Source of the DNA: Flavobacterium quisquiliarum
Lineage (GTDB): Bacteria; Bacteroidota; Bacteroidia; Flavobacteriales; Flavobacteriaceae
NCBI RefSeq assembly: GCF_019308285.1
Contig: NZ_WWEM01000033.1
Coordinates: forward strand, 124,001 to 188,000
DNA length: 64,000 nt
Direction: 5' to 3'
In this document: positions 9,661-18,404 of the stretch, piece after piece
How positions within the stretch are numbered: position 1 is the first letter of the stretch
How the letters are laid out: every line of letters starts with the position of its first letter
Position numbers and translations under genes: made by a program
The notes under the pieces: generated by a model
The model's database searches: none
What the model saw: the letters and a program-made list of their open reading frames with translations, nothing else
What the model was told of the DNA's origin: nothing

Positions 9661-10398
9661 ATGAAGATTTTCAAATTAATACTTATTTTAATCTTAGCTG
9701 GTCCCATTTTATCAGCACAAAATATAAAGAAGACCGATCAGCAGACACTGACCTGGATTCGTTATTATAATATCTTTCCTTTAAGTGAAAAATGGGCCAT
9801 TCATTCTGAATTTGATAATCGAAGTTTTTTAAATCCTATTCATGAGAATCTTTTTGTCATTAGGTCTCAAGTTCGTTACAGAGCAACTAAATTAATGGAT
9901 TTTGGTGCAGGATTTGCTTATTTTAATATCAATACACAAAACCCAAATGTTGATCCTGACTATTCTATTCCAGAATATCGTGCACAGCAAGATTTGACTC
10001 TTATTAATGATATTGCTAAAATAACTTTTCATAATCGTTTTCAATTGGAAGAACGTTTTATTCAGAAAGCAGACAAAAATGGTCTTTTAAACGATTTTTC
10101 ATTTGCTTATCGATTTAGATATCGGCTGCAATCTACCTTTACGCTTTGGGAAAAAGAGCAAAGCAGTTTAAAAGGTACCATATCTGATGAAGTTTTATTC
10201 AATTATGGAAAAGATAACAAGAGAAACACTTTCGATCAAAACCGTTTTTATACAGCATTACGCTATCACTTCACTCCTAATCTTGGTTTAGAATTAGGTT
10301 ACATCAAAAACTTTCAAAGACGTGCCAGTGGCGTAGATTTTTATGATCGAGATATTATTCGACTTACCGTTTACCATAGAATTAATCGGAAATTTTAG
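9661..10398 (+). CDS. DUF2490 outer-membrane protein
   Basis: 245-aa protein with signal peptide (cleavage near LSAQN, residue 20) and alternating beta strands to the C-terminus. The motif TWIRYYNIFPLSEKWAIHSE at the N-terminus and YHFTPNLGLELGYIKNF near the end are typical of DUF2490, a predicted barrel of unknown function in Bacteroidota. The stop codon TAG lies inside the first unit of the ATTTTAG tandem repeat, so expansion or loss of the repeat does not change the protein. It follows the receptor after a terminator and is probably a separate transcript. Confidence 0.88.
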   Translation: MKIFKLILILILAGPILSAQNIKKTDQQTLTWIRYYNIFPLSEKWAIHSEFDNRSFLNPIHENLFVIRSQVRYRATKLMDFGAGFAYFNINTQNPNVDPDYSIPEYRAQQDLTLINDIAKITFHNRFQLEERFIQKADKNGLLNDFSFAYRFRYRLQSTFTLWEKEQSSLKGTISDEVLFNYGKDNKRNTFDQNRFYTALRYHFTPNLGLELGYIKNFQRRASGVDFYDRDIIRLTVYHRINRKF

Positions 10399-10488
10399 AT
10401 TTTAGATTTTAGATTTTAGATTTTAGATTTTAGATTTTAGATTTTAGATTTTAGATTTTAGATTTTAGATTTTAGATTTTAGATTTTA
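10392..10488. repeat. 7-bp tandem repeat (ATTTTAG)x13.9
   Basis: About 13.9 perfect copies of ATTTTAG over 97 bp, starting at the stop codon of the DUF2490 gene and ending 4 bp before a bidirectional terminator. Two copies of the same unit occur at about 14797-14812, upstream of der. Perfect units suggest recent expansion by slippage. Confidence 0.95.
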
Positions 10489-10492
10489 CTAT

Positions 10493-10531
10493 AAAAAAAC
10501 GGCAAATCATTGTATGATTTGCCGTTTTTTT
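10493..10531. terminator. Bidirectional terminator, perfect 18-bp stem
   Basis: Arms 10493-10510 and 10514-10531 are perfect reverse complements (core ACGGCAAATCAT / ATGATTTGCCGT) with a 3-nt loop, flanked by A7 and T7. It lies between the convergent DUF2490 and barrel genes and can stop transcription from both. Confidence 0.88.
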
Positions 10532-10566
10532 ATTCTTTCTCCCTTTGTGACTTTGTAACTTTGCTA

Positions 10567-13320
10567 CTAGAATCCTCTCTGTCTTCCTCTTCCTCCTTTT
10601 TTACTTTCAGCGAAGTTTCCAATTTTATATGCTAGAGAAAACATTACATAGCGTTTTAAAACTGTATTTTCCTCATCACGAATCGAAGTTGCAGAAATAG
10701 TTCTTGTTGCACTTTGGTTCTGATTTAAAACGTCATATACTTTTACTTTTGCATATAATTTTTTATCTAAGAAACCATAAGATAAACTGGTATTCCAAAG
10801 AAAGAAATCCTTTTTAAAATTACCTGAAATGTTCGAATTATAAGTATATCCAAAATCATTTCCGAAAATTAAATTTGCCGGCCAATATGAAGTGGTTTGC
10901 AGGTTTATTCTGTGAATTACATTTGAAGTTGCATCTCTAGAAAAATTCTCATATCGTGTTTCGTTGTATGATAAGCTATAAGATGGTGCGATAGAAAGTA
11001 CTTCCCCATAATCGTAAGAAGCATAAACACTTGGTGTTACGACAATTGATTTGGCACTATACAATTCTGCATTTGTAAATCCTTTATCAAAATTATAGTT
11101 TCCGCTTAAACGCAAGCCGTAACGTAAAGTATGCGCATCTTTTTTAATCTGCTGATTCCAGTTTCCACCAATAGATGTCGAATAAGTTCCTGAAATATTC
11201 ACATAAGTCGTATTTCTTTTCCCGCTATCATCGTAAATTGAAGTTGAAACTACGTCATTATTATAATAATCTCCTCTAATGTAAACACTATACCCTGAAC
11301 GTGTTCTAAAATCAAAGTTTTTAAAGTCGATTCCTGCACTGTTTTTTTCAATCGGATTTAAATCTGGATTACCTATTACACTATTTAATGGATTATTTAA
11401 ATTGGCTACAGGCATTAACTGGGTTGCTGACGGAAGCGCATTAGAATAATCATATTTGAAAGTCAAATTCTTTGATCTATTAAATTTGTATCGAAGCTGC
11501 GCATTTCCATAAGGAAGCAGATATCTTTTATTCAAATCAGTTGCTTGATTCAAATAAAAAGAGTGGTTATCAAACTCCACAATTGAAGTTCTTGAGTTTA
11601 AATTCAGTGTAAATTTACTTTTCTGTAAAGTGATCCCAACTTTTGGAGAAATTGAATTCTGCTTTGAAGTTGTATAATTTGTCAATGATAAATTCAAATC
11701 AGAATATTGATCAGTATCTTCATCAAAATTGAACGTTTTCTGATCATTTATAGAATTTTGCCAGTTAAAATCGGTTCCAAAACGTACACGAAGCGAATCT
11801 GTAATTGGCTCTGTATATTCTAAATCAATTGCATAAGTATCACTTTTTGAAGTGTTTTTTGCATTCTGATTTCTCTCATCGTTCGGTTTTCCATCCTGAT
11901 GAAAAATAGTTTCAGAAATATTAATTCCGTTCGAGCTATTTTTTGAATTATTGTTATTAAAAACAATACTTAGATTTCGTGACTTTTTTTCAAATACTTT
12001 ATTAAAATTAATGCTGTTCGCAAAATTCGTATTAGATCCTGTAGAATGAGAGCTAGATGTACTTTCGTTTAGTGCTTCACCATTTTCATCTACTGAAGAA
12101 GTAAAAGAAGAATTATTATTAGTCGAATTGGACTGATTTAAATTTGGAGCCACAACAAGACGCATTGTCGGATCGATTTTGTATTCCAGTTGAAAATTGG
12201 CATTATTCCCCGTATTTTCATTTTTGGTTTTAGAATCAGCCTCTGTTACGATATTTCCTGTTGGCAAAAAACTAACTTGGTTCGATTTACTATCATTTTT
12301 AGTTACCGCATTCGTAAAATTGTAACTACTCATAAACTCCAAATCTTTCGTCCAATCGTCAGAATAATTAATACCAGCTAAAGTAGATTGTGTGATTCCT
12401 CTACCGCCGCTGCTCGCACCCTGGCCTCCTTTTGCATTTCTTCCGCCTCCCATATTATCAAAAACCTCATCCATCGAAAAGCCAGTTGAATTAATATTAT
12501 TGGAAGAAGCTAAAACACTAATTTTTTGTTTGTTTTTGAAAAAGTTCATCATCAAACTGCTTTCATAATGCTCGTCCGAACCATATCCGCCAAGAACTTT
12601 TCCAAAATATCCTTTATTTTTCTTTTCGTCAATAGTGATATTAATACTTGAATAATCTGAAGTCGATTCTTGTTTAGCCAATTCTTCTTTCTTTGTTTTA
12701 AAGTCAGAAACTTGAACTTTTTTAATGATATCTGCAGGAAGATTTTTAATGGCAATAGCTCCATCTTTATCAAAAAATGCTTTTCCATTCACTAAAACCT
12801 GATTGACTTCTCGTCCATTTACCGTGATTTTTCCAGAATTATCAACATCAAATCCAGGTAATTGCTTCAATAATGTTTCAACATTCGCATCTGGGCGAAC
12901 TTTGTAGGAAGGGGCATTAAATTCTAAAGTATCTTTTTTAATGGTAATTGGTGGTGCTTCAGATTTCACGATTACCTCGTTTAAAACATTAGCATTTTCA
13001 ATCATATACAATTTTCCAAAGTCTTTACTTTCTGTAAGTCCTTTTTGTTCTTCGAAATAAGCTTGGTATCCTGTGTAATTTACTTTTAAGAAAACTGGTT
13101 TTTCAAACTTTTTAGTATTGATAATAAAATTTCCGTTTTTATCCGTCGTAGCATATTCAATCATAGTAGAATCTTTTACGGTGGTAAAATAAACGGTAGC
13201 AAGTTCAAGTGGAAGCTGTGTATTGATATCAACCACTGTACCTTTAATAACGATATTATTTTGGGCATTTGCCGAATAAACAAAAGCTAAAAACAATAGA
13301 AATGAATAAATTTTGGTCAT
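10567..13320 (-). CDS. TonB receptor-like outer-membrane beta-barrel protein
   Basis: 917-aa outer-membrane protein. It has a signal peptide ending near SANAQN (residue 21), a carboxypeptidase-regulatory-like beta-sandwich at about 25-105, a plug-like region at about 120-230 (ETLLKQLPGFDVDNSGKITV; VNQVLVNGKAFF) and a long barrel rich in Asn/Ser loops. The end is unusual for a barrel: after the last strands comes a GRGRQRGF tail. This is the OMP_b-brl_3 class, related to TonB receptors but usually without a known ligand. It is a single gene, convergent with DUF2490 and upstream of nothing on its strand except a 157-bp gap to the der terminator. Confidence 0.9.
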   Translation of the reverse strand: MTKIYSFLLFLAFVYSANAQNNIVIKGTVVDINTQLPLELATVYFTTVKDSTMIEYATTDKNGNFIINTKKFEKPVFLKVNYTGYQAYFEEQKGLTESKDFGKLYMIENANVLNEVIVKSEAPPITIKKDTLEFNAPSYKVRPDANVETLLKQLPGFDVDNSGKITVNGREVNQVLVNGKAFFDKDGAIAIKNLPADIIKKVQVSDFKTKKEELAKQESTSDYSSINITIDEKKNKGYFGKVLGGYGSDEHYESSLMMNFFKNKQKISVLASSNNINSTGFSMDEVFDNMGGGRNAKGGQGASSGGRGITQSTLAGINYSDDWTKDLEFMSSYNFTNAVTKNDSKSNQVSFLPTGNIVTEADSKTKNENTGNNANFQLEYKIDPTMRLVVAPNLNQSNSTNNNSSFTSSVDENGEALNESTSSSHSTGSNTNFANSINFNKVFEKKSRNLSIVFNNNNSKNSSNGINISETIFHQDGKPNDERNQNAKNTSKSDTYAIDLEYTEPITDSLRVRFGTDFNWQNSINDQKTFNFDEDTDQYSDLNLSLTNYTTSKQNSISPKVGITLQKSKFTLNLNSRTSIVEFDNHSFYLNQATDLNKRYLLPYGNAQLRYKFNRSKNLTFKYDYSNALPSATQLMPVANLNNPLNSVIGNPDLNPIEKNSAGIDFKNFDFRTRSGYSVYIRGDYYNNDVVSTSIYDDSGKRNTTYVNISGTYSTSIGGNWNQQIKKDAHTLRYGLRLSGNYNFDKGFTNAELYSAKSIVVTPSVYASYDYGEVLSIAPSYSLSYNETRYENFSRDATSNVIHRINLQTTSYWPANLIFGNDFGYTYNSNISGNFKKDFFLWNTSLSYGFLDKKLYAKVKVYDVLNQNQSATRTISATSIRDEENTVLKRYVMFSLAYKIGNFAESKKGGRGRQRGF

Positions 13321-13443
13321 AAAATTAGGTTAGTTAGAGCATTAAGACTTTAAAAAATGCAAAAGGTTTAATTGTGTTTTTCACATTTATTCAAATATAA
13401 TGCCAATAAAAAACTGATCTTCTAATTTTGTAGACACTAAACA

Positions 13444-13470
13444 TAAAAAAGTCCCCTATTATGGGACTTT
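13444..13470 (-). terminator. Terminator of der
   Basis: On the minus strand AAAGTCCC (13470-13463) pairs with GGGACTTT (13455-13448) across a 7-nt loop and is followed by a T run. It starts 6 bp past the der stop codon. Confidence 0.8.
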
Positions 13471-13476
13471 ATCATC

Positions 13477-14787
13477 TTATTTTTCTCTAATATAGATATC
13501 TATTGGAACTCCAGAAAAATCCCATTGTTCTCTAATTTTATTTTCCAGATATCGTTTATAAGGTTCTTTTACATACTGTGGTAAATTAGCAAAAAACACA
13601 AATTGCGGTGTTGCTGTTGGTAATTGCATGCAATATTTAATTTTCACATATTTTCCTTTTGTTGCTGGCGGCGGATAAGCCTCGATTACCTTCAACATAT
13701 ATTCATTGAATTTTGAAGTTGAAATTCTTTGTTTTCTATTTTCGAAAACCTGAACCGTAGCTTCCAATGCTTTTAACAAACGTTGTTTTGTTAATGCCGA
13801 AACGAATAAAATTGGCACGTCTGTAAAAGGCATTAATTCTTTTTTGATTTTTTCTTCGTAATCACGAGTTGACATGGTGTCTTTTTCTACCAAATCCCAT
13901 TTGTTTACTAAGATTACAACTCCTTTTCTATTCTTTTCAGCCAACCAGAAAATACTCTGATCCTGACCTTCAAATCCACGAGTTGCATCGATAACCAAAA
14001 TACAAATATCGGCATGTTCGATTGCACGTACAGAACGCATTACAGAATAAAACTCTAAATCTTCCTTTACTTTTGCTTTACGGCGAATACCAGCAGTATC
14101 AACCAAGTTGAATTCGAAACCAAAACGGTCAAATTTAGTATCAATAGCATCACGAGTTGTTCCTGCAATATCAGTTACAATATAACGATCTTGACCAATC
14201 AAAGCATTGATGAAACTAGATTTTCCAGCATTCGGGCGACCTACAACTGCAAAACGAGGCAAATCTTCTTTAACCTCAACTTCTGGTTTCTCTGGAAATG
14301 CATCGATTAAAGCATCTAACAAATCTCCTGTTCCACTTCCAGAAATACTTGCGAAAGTGAAATAATCTCCTAAACCAAGATTATAAAACTCAATCGCATC
14401 TTTTTCACGCATTGCATTATCAACCTTGTTTACAGCCAATAAAACTGGTTTTGTTACTTTACGAAGTAATTTTGCAACGGTTTCATCCATTGGCGTAATT
14501 CCTTCTTCAACATCAACCACAAAAATAATAACATCGGCTTCGTCGATAGCAAGCTCTACTTGTTTACGGATTTCACCTTCAAATACGTCATCGGATCCGC
14601 GAACGTATCCACCGGTATCAATTACAGAAAACTCTTTTCCGTTCCACTCGCTTTTACCATAGTTTCTATCACGGGTAACCCCAGATACTGAATCTACAAT
14701 AGCTTCTCTTCTTTGTATCAGCCTATTGAAAAGGGTTGATTTCCCCACATTAGGTCTTCCTACTATCGCAACAATGTTATTACTCAT
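13477..14787 (-). CDS. der: Ribosome biogenesis GTPase Der (EngA)
   Basis: 436-aa essential GTPase that helps assemble the 50S subunit. It shows the family's hallmark tandem GTPase domains: first P-loop GRPNVGKST (residues 9-17) with DTGG, and second GRPNAGKSS (about 182-190) with DTAG and NKWD. A C-terminal KH-like domain follows (about 355-436). Length is normal. The start ATG has a two-unit ATTTTAG repeat just upstream. Its own terminator follows the stop. Confidence 0.97.
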   Translation of the reverse strand: MSNNIVAIVGRPNVGKSTLFNRLIQRREAIVDSVSGVTRDRNYGKSEWNGKEFSVIDTGGYVRGSDDVFEGEIRKQVELAIDEADVIIFVVDVEEGITPMDETVAKLLRKVTKPVLLAVNKVDNAMREKDAIEFYNLGLGDYFTFASISGSGTGDLLDALIDAFPEKPEVEVKEDLPRFAVVGRPNAGKSSFINALIGQDRYIVTDIAGTTRDAIDTKFDRFGFEFNLVDTAGIRRKAKVKEDLEFYSVMRSVRAIEHADICILVIDATRGFEGQDQSIFWLAEKNRKGVVILVNKWDLVEKDTMSTRDYEEKIKKELMPFTDVPILFVSALTKQRLLKALEATVQVFENRKQRISTSKFNEYMLKVIEAYPPPATKGKYVKIKYCMQLPTATPQFVFFANLPQYVKEPYKRYLENKIREQWDFSGVPIDIYIREK

Positions 14788-14962
14788 TTTTTTTGAATTT
14801 TAGATTTTAGATTCACAATTCCGATTTCGTTTTTGACTAAATCACAATAAATTATAAATCCAAAATGCCTTATTTAAATTTTTTGCAAAGGTAGTTAAAA
14901 AAAGTTGCTGAGACGCTAAGTTTCTAAGTACCTAAGTTTTTTATCACTTTCTTGTTATTTTT

Positions 14963-15058
14963 CAGGAGCTAATCCAGCTATCCGCTATATCTTTTTCTGG
15001 TCTCGTTATAAAAAAACGAGACCAGAAAAAGGATGTCGCTCCTATCTGGGCTAGGATT
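14963..15058. repeat. Large imperfect hairpin element between der and the CHAP gene
   Basis: A perfect 17-bp stem, 14991-15007 with 15015-15031 (TCTGGTCTCGTT / AACGAGACCAGA core), has a 7-nt A/T loop. It is flanked by a weaker outer pairing of AGGAGCTAATCCAGCTATCC on the left with a GTCGCTCC...GGGCTAGGATT region on the right. The inner stem could act as a terminator for the CHAP gene on the minus strand; the outer part looks like a dispersed repeat. Confidence 0.6.
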
Positions 15059-15079
15059 TAAGGTTTCGAGAACGTTTAA

Positions 15080-15676
15080 TTATTTCTCTTTTCTTAGCCA
15101 ACCCAAAAGCCTTTCATTTTTGATTTTATAATAGCCTTTTTCCTTTTCTAATTCAAATTTCTCTCTGGAATCATTAAATGGCCCTGGATTTTGCTGAATA
15201 ATTTCGATTTCATTTTCAGAAACTTTGGATATTATCGCAACATGTCCAAATCTATTTAATATTGATCCTGAAAAAATCATCAAATCCCCAACTTCAGGTT
15301 TCTCTTTACTTGGATTTGTATATTGAGTTAAATCTCTTTTTGAGTTCAATTCCCCATCTTTTACTCTTGGATCAAAAAAATCCTTTGCATGTCCGTAAGC
15401 ATCAGGCATTTTATGTTTGTAATGTTCGTAATAATAACGTTTTACAAATTCAACGCACTGATATTTAAGTCCTAAATTGTAATTATCTTTTGTAACGTTT
15501 CTTCCTGCGATATGATCTACTCCTCCGTTATAATAAACTTTTACTCCATTTAAGCTATCCAGCGCCTGACCTATTTTATAATCGGAATTTAGATTTATTT
15601 TCTTTACTACTTTTAATCCTGCGTAGCCCAAAACCAAAATGGAAACAATTAAAAGCGTAATTTTTCTAATTTTCAT
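15080..15676 (-). CDS. CHAP domain amidase-like protein, membrane anchored
   Basis: 198-aa protein with an N-terminal membrane segment (about 6-22) and a CHAP (NlpC/P60-like cysteine peptidase) domain from about 60. Catalytic candidates are Cys74 in KYQCVEFVKR and His145 in RFGHVAIIS. The arrangement resembles the amidase half of glutathionylspermidine synthase/amidase more than phage lysins. The substrate could be peptidoglycan or a gamma-glutamyl/spermidine amide; the sequence cannot decide. It lies 44 bp downstream of era on the same strand and may be co-transcribed with it. Confidence 0.85.
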   Translation of the reverse strand: MKIRKITLLIVSILVLGYAGLKVVKKINLNSDYKIGQALDSLNGVKVYYNGGVDHIAGRNVTKDNYNLGLKYQCVEFVKRYYYEHYKHKMPDAYGHAKDFFDPRVKDGELNSKRDLTQYTNPSKEKPEVGDLMIFSGSILNRFGHVAIISKVSENEIEIIQQNPGPFNDSREKFELEKEKGYYKIKNERLLGWLRKEK

Positions 15677-15720
15677 TTGTTTGTTTAAACTTAAGACCTG
15701 AAACTTGAAACAATTAAAAA

Positions 15721-16602
15721 CTACTGATTATAACCAAATCGTTTCAGCATATTGGCGTTGCTTCTCCAGTTTTTATTCACTTTTACGTAAAGTTCAATGT
15801 GAATTTGTTTTCCGAAGAATTTCTCCAAATCGGCACGTGCATCGGTTCCTACTTTCTTTAAAGCGGCACCTTTATGTCCGATAATAATTCCTTTCTGTGT
15901 ATCGCGCTCCACCATAATTACAGAACGAATTCTGATAATTTTTTCGTCTTCAAAAAATTCTTCTGTTACGATTTCAACTGCATACGGAATTTCTTTAGCG
16001 TAATTCAATAAGATTTTCTCACGGATGGTTTCATTCACAAAGAAACGTTCTGGTTTGTCTGTTAATTGATCTTTTGGATAATATGCCGGAGATTCTGGCA
16101 ATAATTCTACAATTCTCCCGAAGACTTCTGGAACGTTAAAGTTCTGTAAAGCTGAAATTGGGAAAATTTCTGCATTTGGTACTTTTTCTTTCCAGAAAGA
16201 AACCTGCTGCTCTAATTGTTCCTGATTCGAATTATCGATTTTATTTAACAGCAATAAAACAGGGATTTTAGCGTGAATAATTTTCTTGAAGAAATCTTCA
16301 TCTTTTAAATCTTGCTCGCCTATTTCGACCATGTAAATTAAAATATCAGCATCTTCAAAAGCTGATTTTACAAAGTTCATCATCGATTCCTGCATTTCGT
16401 AAGCTGGTTTGATGATTCCAGGGGTATCAGACAATACCAATTGAAAGTCTTCTCCGTTTACGATTCCAAGAATTCTATGACGAGTAGTTTGTGCTTTTGA
16501 TGTAATAATTGACAATCGCTCTCCAACGAAAGCGTTCATCAGTGTTGATTTTCCAACATTTGGATTTCCGATAATGTTTACAAAACCTGCTTTATGTGAC
16601 AT
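15721..16602 (-). CDS. era: GTPase Era
   Basis: 293-aa GTPase that binds the 3' end of 16S rRNA during 30S assembly. It has a G domain with GNPNVGKST (12-20), DTPG and NKID, and a C-terminal KH domain with IIGHKGAALKKVG (about 238-250). Length is normal. It reads away from the initiator tRNA, 117 bp to the left of the tRNA 5' end. Confidence 0.97.
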   Translation of the reverse strand: MSHKAGFVNIIGNPNVGKSTLMNAFVGERLSIITSKAQTTRHRILGIVNGEDFQLVLSDTPGIIKPAYEMQESMMNFVKSAFEDADILIYMVEIGEQDLKDEDFFKKIIHAKIPVLLLLNKIDNSNQEQLEQQVSFWKEKVPNAEIFPISALQNFNVPEVFGRIVELLPESPAYYPKDQLTDKPERFFVNETIREKILLNYAKEIPYAVEIVTEEFFEDEKIIRIRSVIMVERDTQKGIIIGHKGAALKKVGTDARADLEKFFGKQIHIELYVKVNKNWRSNANMLKRFGYNQ

Positions 16603-16677
16603 TTGCGTAATATTTTAGTCTGCAAAGGTAATCATATCAAGTCAATACAGGAAATAAAACATTTTTTAAAGTTTTCG

Positions 16678-16707
16678 TTGCATTTCTAAAAAATCGGCGT
16701 ATCTTTG
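16678..16707 (+). promoter_or_regulatory. Promoter of initiator tRNA copy 1
   Basis: TTG (16678-16680), 19-bp spacer and TATCTTTG (16700-16707) match the Bacteroidota -33/-7 consensus. The tRNA starts 12 bp later. The same arrangement precedes copy 2. Confidence 0.75.
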
Positions 16708-16719
16708 CACCCGAAACAT

Positions 16720-16792
16720 CGCGGGATAGAGCAGTAGGCAGCTCGTCGGGCTCATAACCCGAAGGTCACAGGTTCGAGTCCTGTTCCCGCTA
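16720..16792 (+). tRNA. tRNA-fMet (CAT), copy 1
   Basis: 73-nt cloverleaf: acceptor CGCGGGA/TCCCGCT, D-arm GAGC...GCTC, anticodon arm TCGGG-CTCATAA-CCCGA, T-arm ACAGG-TTCGAGT-CCTGT, and A73. The C1:T72 mismatch and three G:C pairs in the anticodon stem are initiator features. CCA is not encoded. The gene is intact although an element is integrated at its 3' end. Confidence 0.96.
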
Positions 16793-18401
16793 CAGAGAAT
16801 GACCCATCAAATTTTTGATGGGTTTTTTGTTTTTTACTGCCTCTGTCAATGCCTGTAAACGTTTGGACTAATCCAAAAATCGAGTTTACTCGTCCAGTTA
16901 GATATTCCCTGTTTTCAGCCCTGATTGACAATCCCTCTGGAAATACCAGATTCTGGATTCTTATCTTGCTATCAATATCGCCTTCTTTCCAGCATTTATT
17001 GATGTTTGTAACTTTCTCTATTACTTTATCGATATGTCTGCCGTGGTTAGATATTTTTTTGCTGTTTACCGTAATCTGAAGCTCAACTTCTTTTAATTCC
17101 ATATCAAACTGAAGCGAGTATCTATTGTATTTTTCATCTCCGAAATTCGGATTGTCAAAATAGCGTTTATCCAGATTTTCAATTTTGGTTTCCAAATCTT
17201 TTTTCTTCGAAAGCAGACCTTTCATTTCCTCCCTTCCTTCATTTTCCATGATATCAAAAAGCTTGTTCAGCTGAAGTTTGAAAGGCTCTACAAATTGGGA
17301 ACTTAGCGTGTATCTTGATAATAGCTTTTCAAAAGAATCATTCAAGCCTTCCGTTTTTGAATATGGCGTGGTCAATGCGTTGAAACTGGCATTTCTGCAT
17401 TTCTGGCATTTATAGTAGTGCGCATTCTTTTTTCTCACCACATAGCTTGTCAGAAGACATCCGCATTCGCATCTTAAAAAACCTGTCAATGGTCTGAACT
17501 CATTGATCCTGCTTTTGGAATATTCCTTGATTGGCACTTTGCTTTCAGAGAGCATTCTGTCAACCTTCAGAAAATCTTCTTCGCTGACCAAACCTGTCCA
17601 GTTTCCTTTCACTGGCTCTTCAAGCAGTGCATTTACCGATATTCCGCAGTAAAAAGGATTGCGCCACATAGCACCTAGCGACTGTTTTGTAATATTTAAA
17701 TTGAGTTTTGCCAGTTTCTCCCTGATTACATAATCCCTCTCACCCGCAAGCTTCCACTTCCATGCTTTCTTTAAAATCTCTCCTTCTAAGTTTATTGTAA
17801 TAGACTGCTTCTCCTGCATTAGGGCATAATCCCCTACCTTCTTTCCTCTCATTGTGTAGCCTCTGGGTGCTTTGCCTAGCCAGTTTCCCGCTCTGAGCAG
17901 TGCTTTCATTCCAGGAAGTGTTTTTTCAAGCCTGTCCATGTTTTCCCTTCTGGCATCTAAAAGCTTGCTGTATATATCAAGTTTGCTATACTCATCATTC
18001 GTGCAAAGACCAGAAGAAGTTTCAATCAGATGCACGCCGAGCTTATCCACAAGTTCATGAACAATGCTTATGGCGTTTCCTCCTGTTCTGGAAAACCTGC
18101 TGATAAATTTTATGGCGATTGCAAAAGGTTTCTGTTTTGCGCTTTTAACCTCTTCCAATAGCCTTGTAAACTCTTTTCTGGTAAAATCTCCCGAAGCACT
18201 TTCATAAGTGCCTCCAAGCATATTTTTGAGCGTATAGCCGTTTTTGGAAGCAAACTGTATTATTTCTATACGCTGTTCTTCAAGACTGTTGTTTACTAAC
18301 TGCAGTTTGGAGCTTACCCTTGTGTAGCCCCAAATTTCTTTTACCTCAGCTCTTTGTGCTAATTTCTCTTTCTGAAATTTTTTAAAACTTTCAATCCCCA
18401 T
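16752..18401 (-). CDS. Large serine recombinase (element integrase)
   Basis: 549-aa site-specific recombinase. Its resolvase-type catalytic domain spans about 22-165 (YTRVSS with Ser30 as likely nucleophile; SRFSR near 104-108), followed by a Recombinase domain at about 180-290, a zinc ribbon at about 310-345 (CECGCLL; YYKCQKC) and a coiled-coil stretch at about 390-450. The last 13 codons (VAGTGLEPVTFGL) are read antisense through the core and the tRNA T- and anticodon arms, so the C-terminus depends on the insertion site. It would catalyse integration and excision at the tRNA 3' end. A small gene lies 3 bp upstream. Confidence 0.93.
   Translation of the reverse strand: MGIESFKKFQKEKLAQRAEVKEIWGYTRVSSKLQLVNNSLEEQRIEIIQFASKNGYTLKNMLGGTYESASGDFTRKEFTRLLEEVKSAKQKPFAIAIKFISRFSRTGGNAISIVHELVDKLGVHLIETSSGLCTNDEYSKLDIYSKLLDARRENMDRLEKTLPGMKALLRAGNWLGKAPRGYTMRGKKVGDYALMQEKQSITINLEGEILKKAWKWKLAGERDYVIREKLAKLNLNITKQSLGAMWRNPFYCGISVNALLEEPVKGNWTGLVSEEDFLKVDRMLSESKVPIKEYSKSRINEFRPLTGFLRCECGCLLTSYVVRKKNAHYYKCQKCRNASFNALTTPYSKTEGLNDSFEKLLSRYTLSSQFVEPFKLQLNKLFDIMENEGREEMKGLLSKKKDLETKIENLDKRYFDNPNFGDEKYNRYSLQFDMELKEVELQITVNSKKISNHGRHIDKVIEKVTNINKCWKEGDIDSKIRIQNLVFPEGLSIRAENREYLTGRVNSIFGLVQTFTGIDRGSKKQKTHQKFDGSFSVAGTGLEPVTFGL
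16784..16794. other. attL core
   Basis: TTCCCGCTACA, made of tRNA-fMet positions 65-73 plus CA. The tRNA lies to the left and element DNA to the right. Confidence 0.85.
16802..16829 (+). terminator. Element-borne terminator downstream of the tRNA
   Basis: ACCCATCAAA and TTTGATGGGT (16802-16823) pair and are followed by T6. It lies on the + strand 9 bp past the tRNA, inside the 3' coding end of the recombinase on the other strand. It can replace the native tRNA terminator displaced to 33.5 kb. Confidence 0.75.
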
Positions 18402-18404
18402 AAT

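Noticed and set aside
10392..10488. CRISPR array
   Set aside because: Units are 7 bp without spacers; simple tandem repeat. No cas genes in the window.
12552..12788. 78-aa minus-strand frame
   Set aside because: Shadow of the large barrel gene in another frame.
16752..16791. GTGLEPVTFGL as a protein motif of the recombinase
   Set aside because: It is tRNA sequence read antisense, not a conserved domain end.
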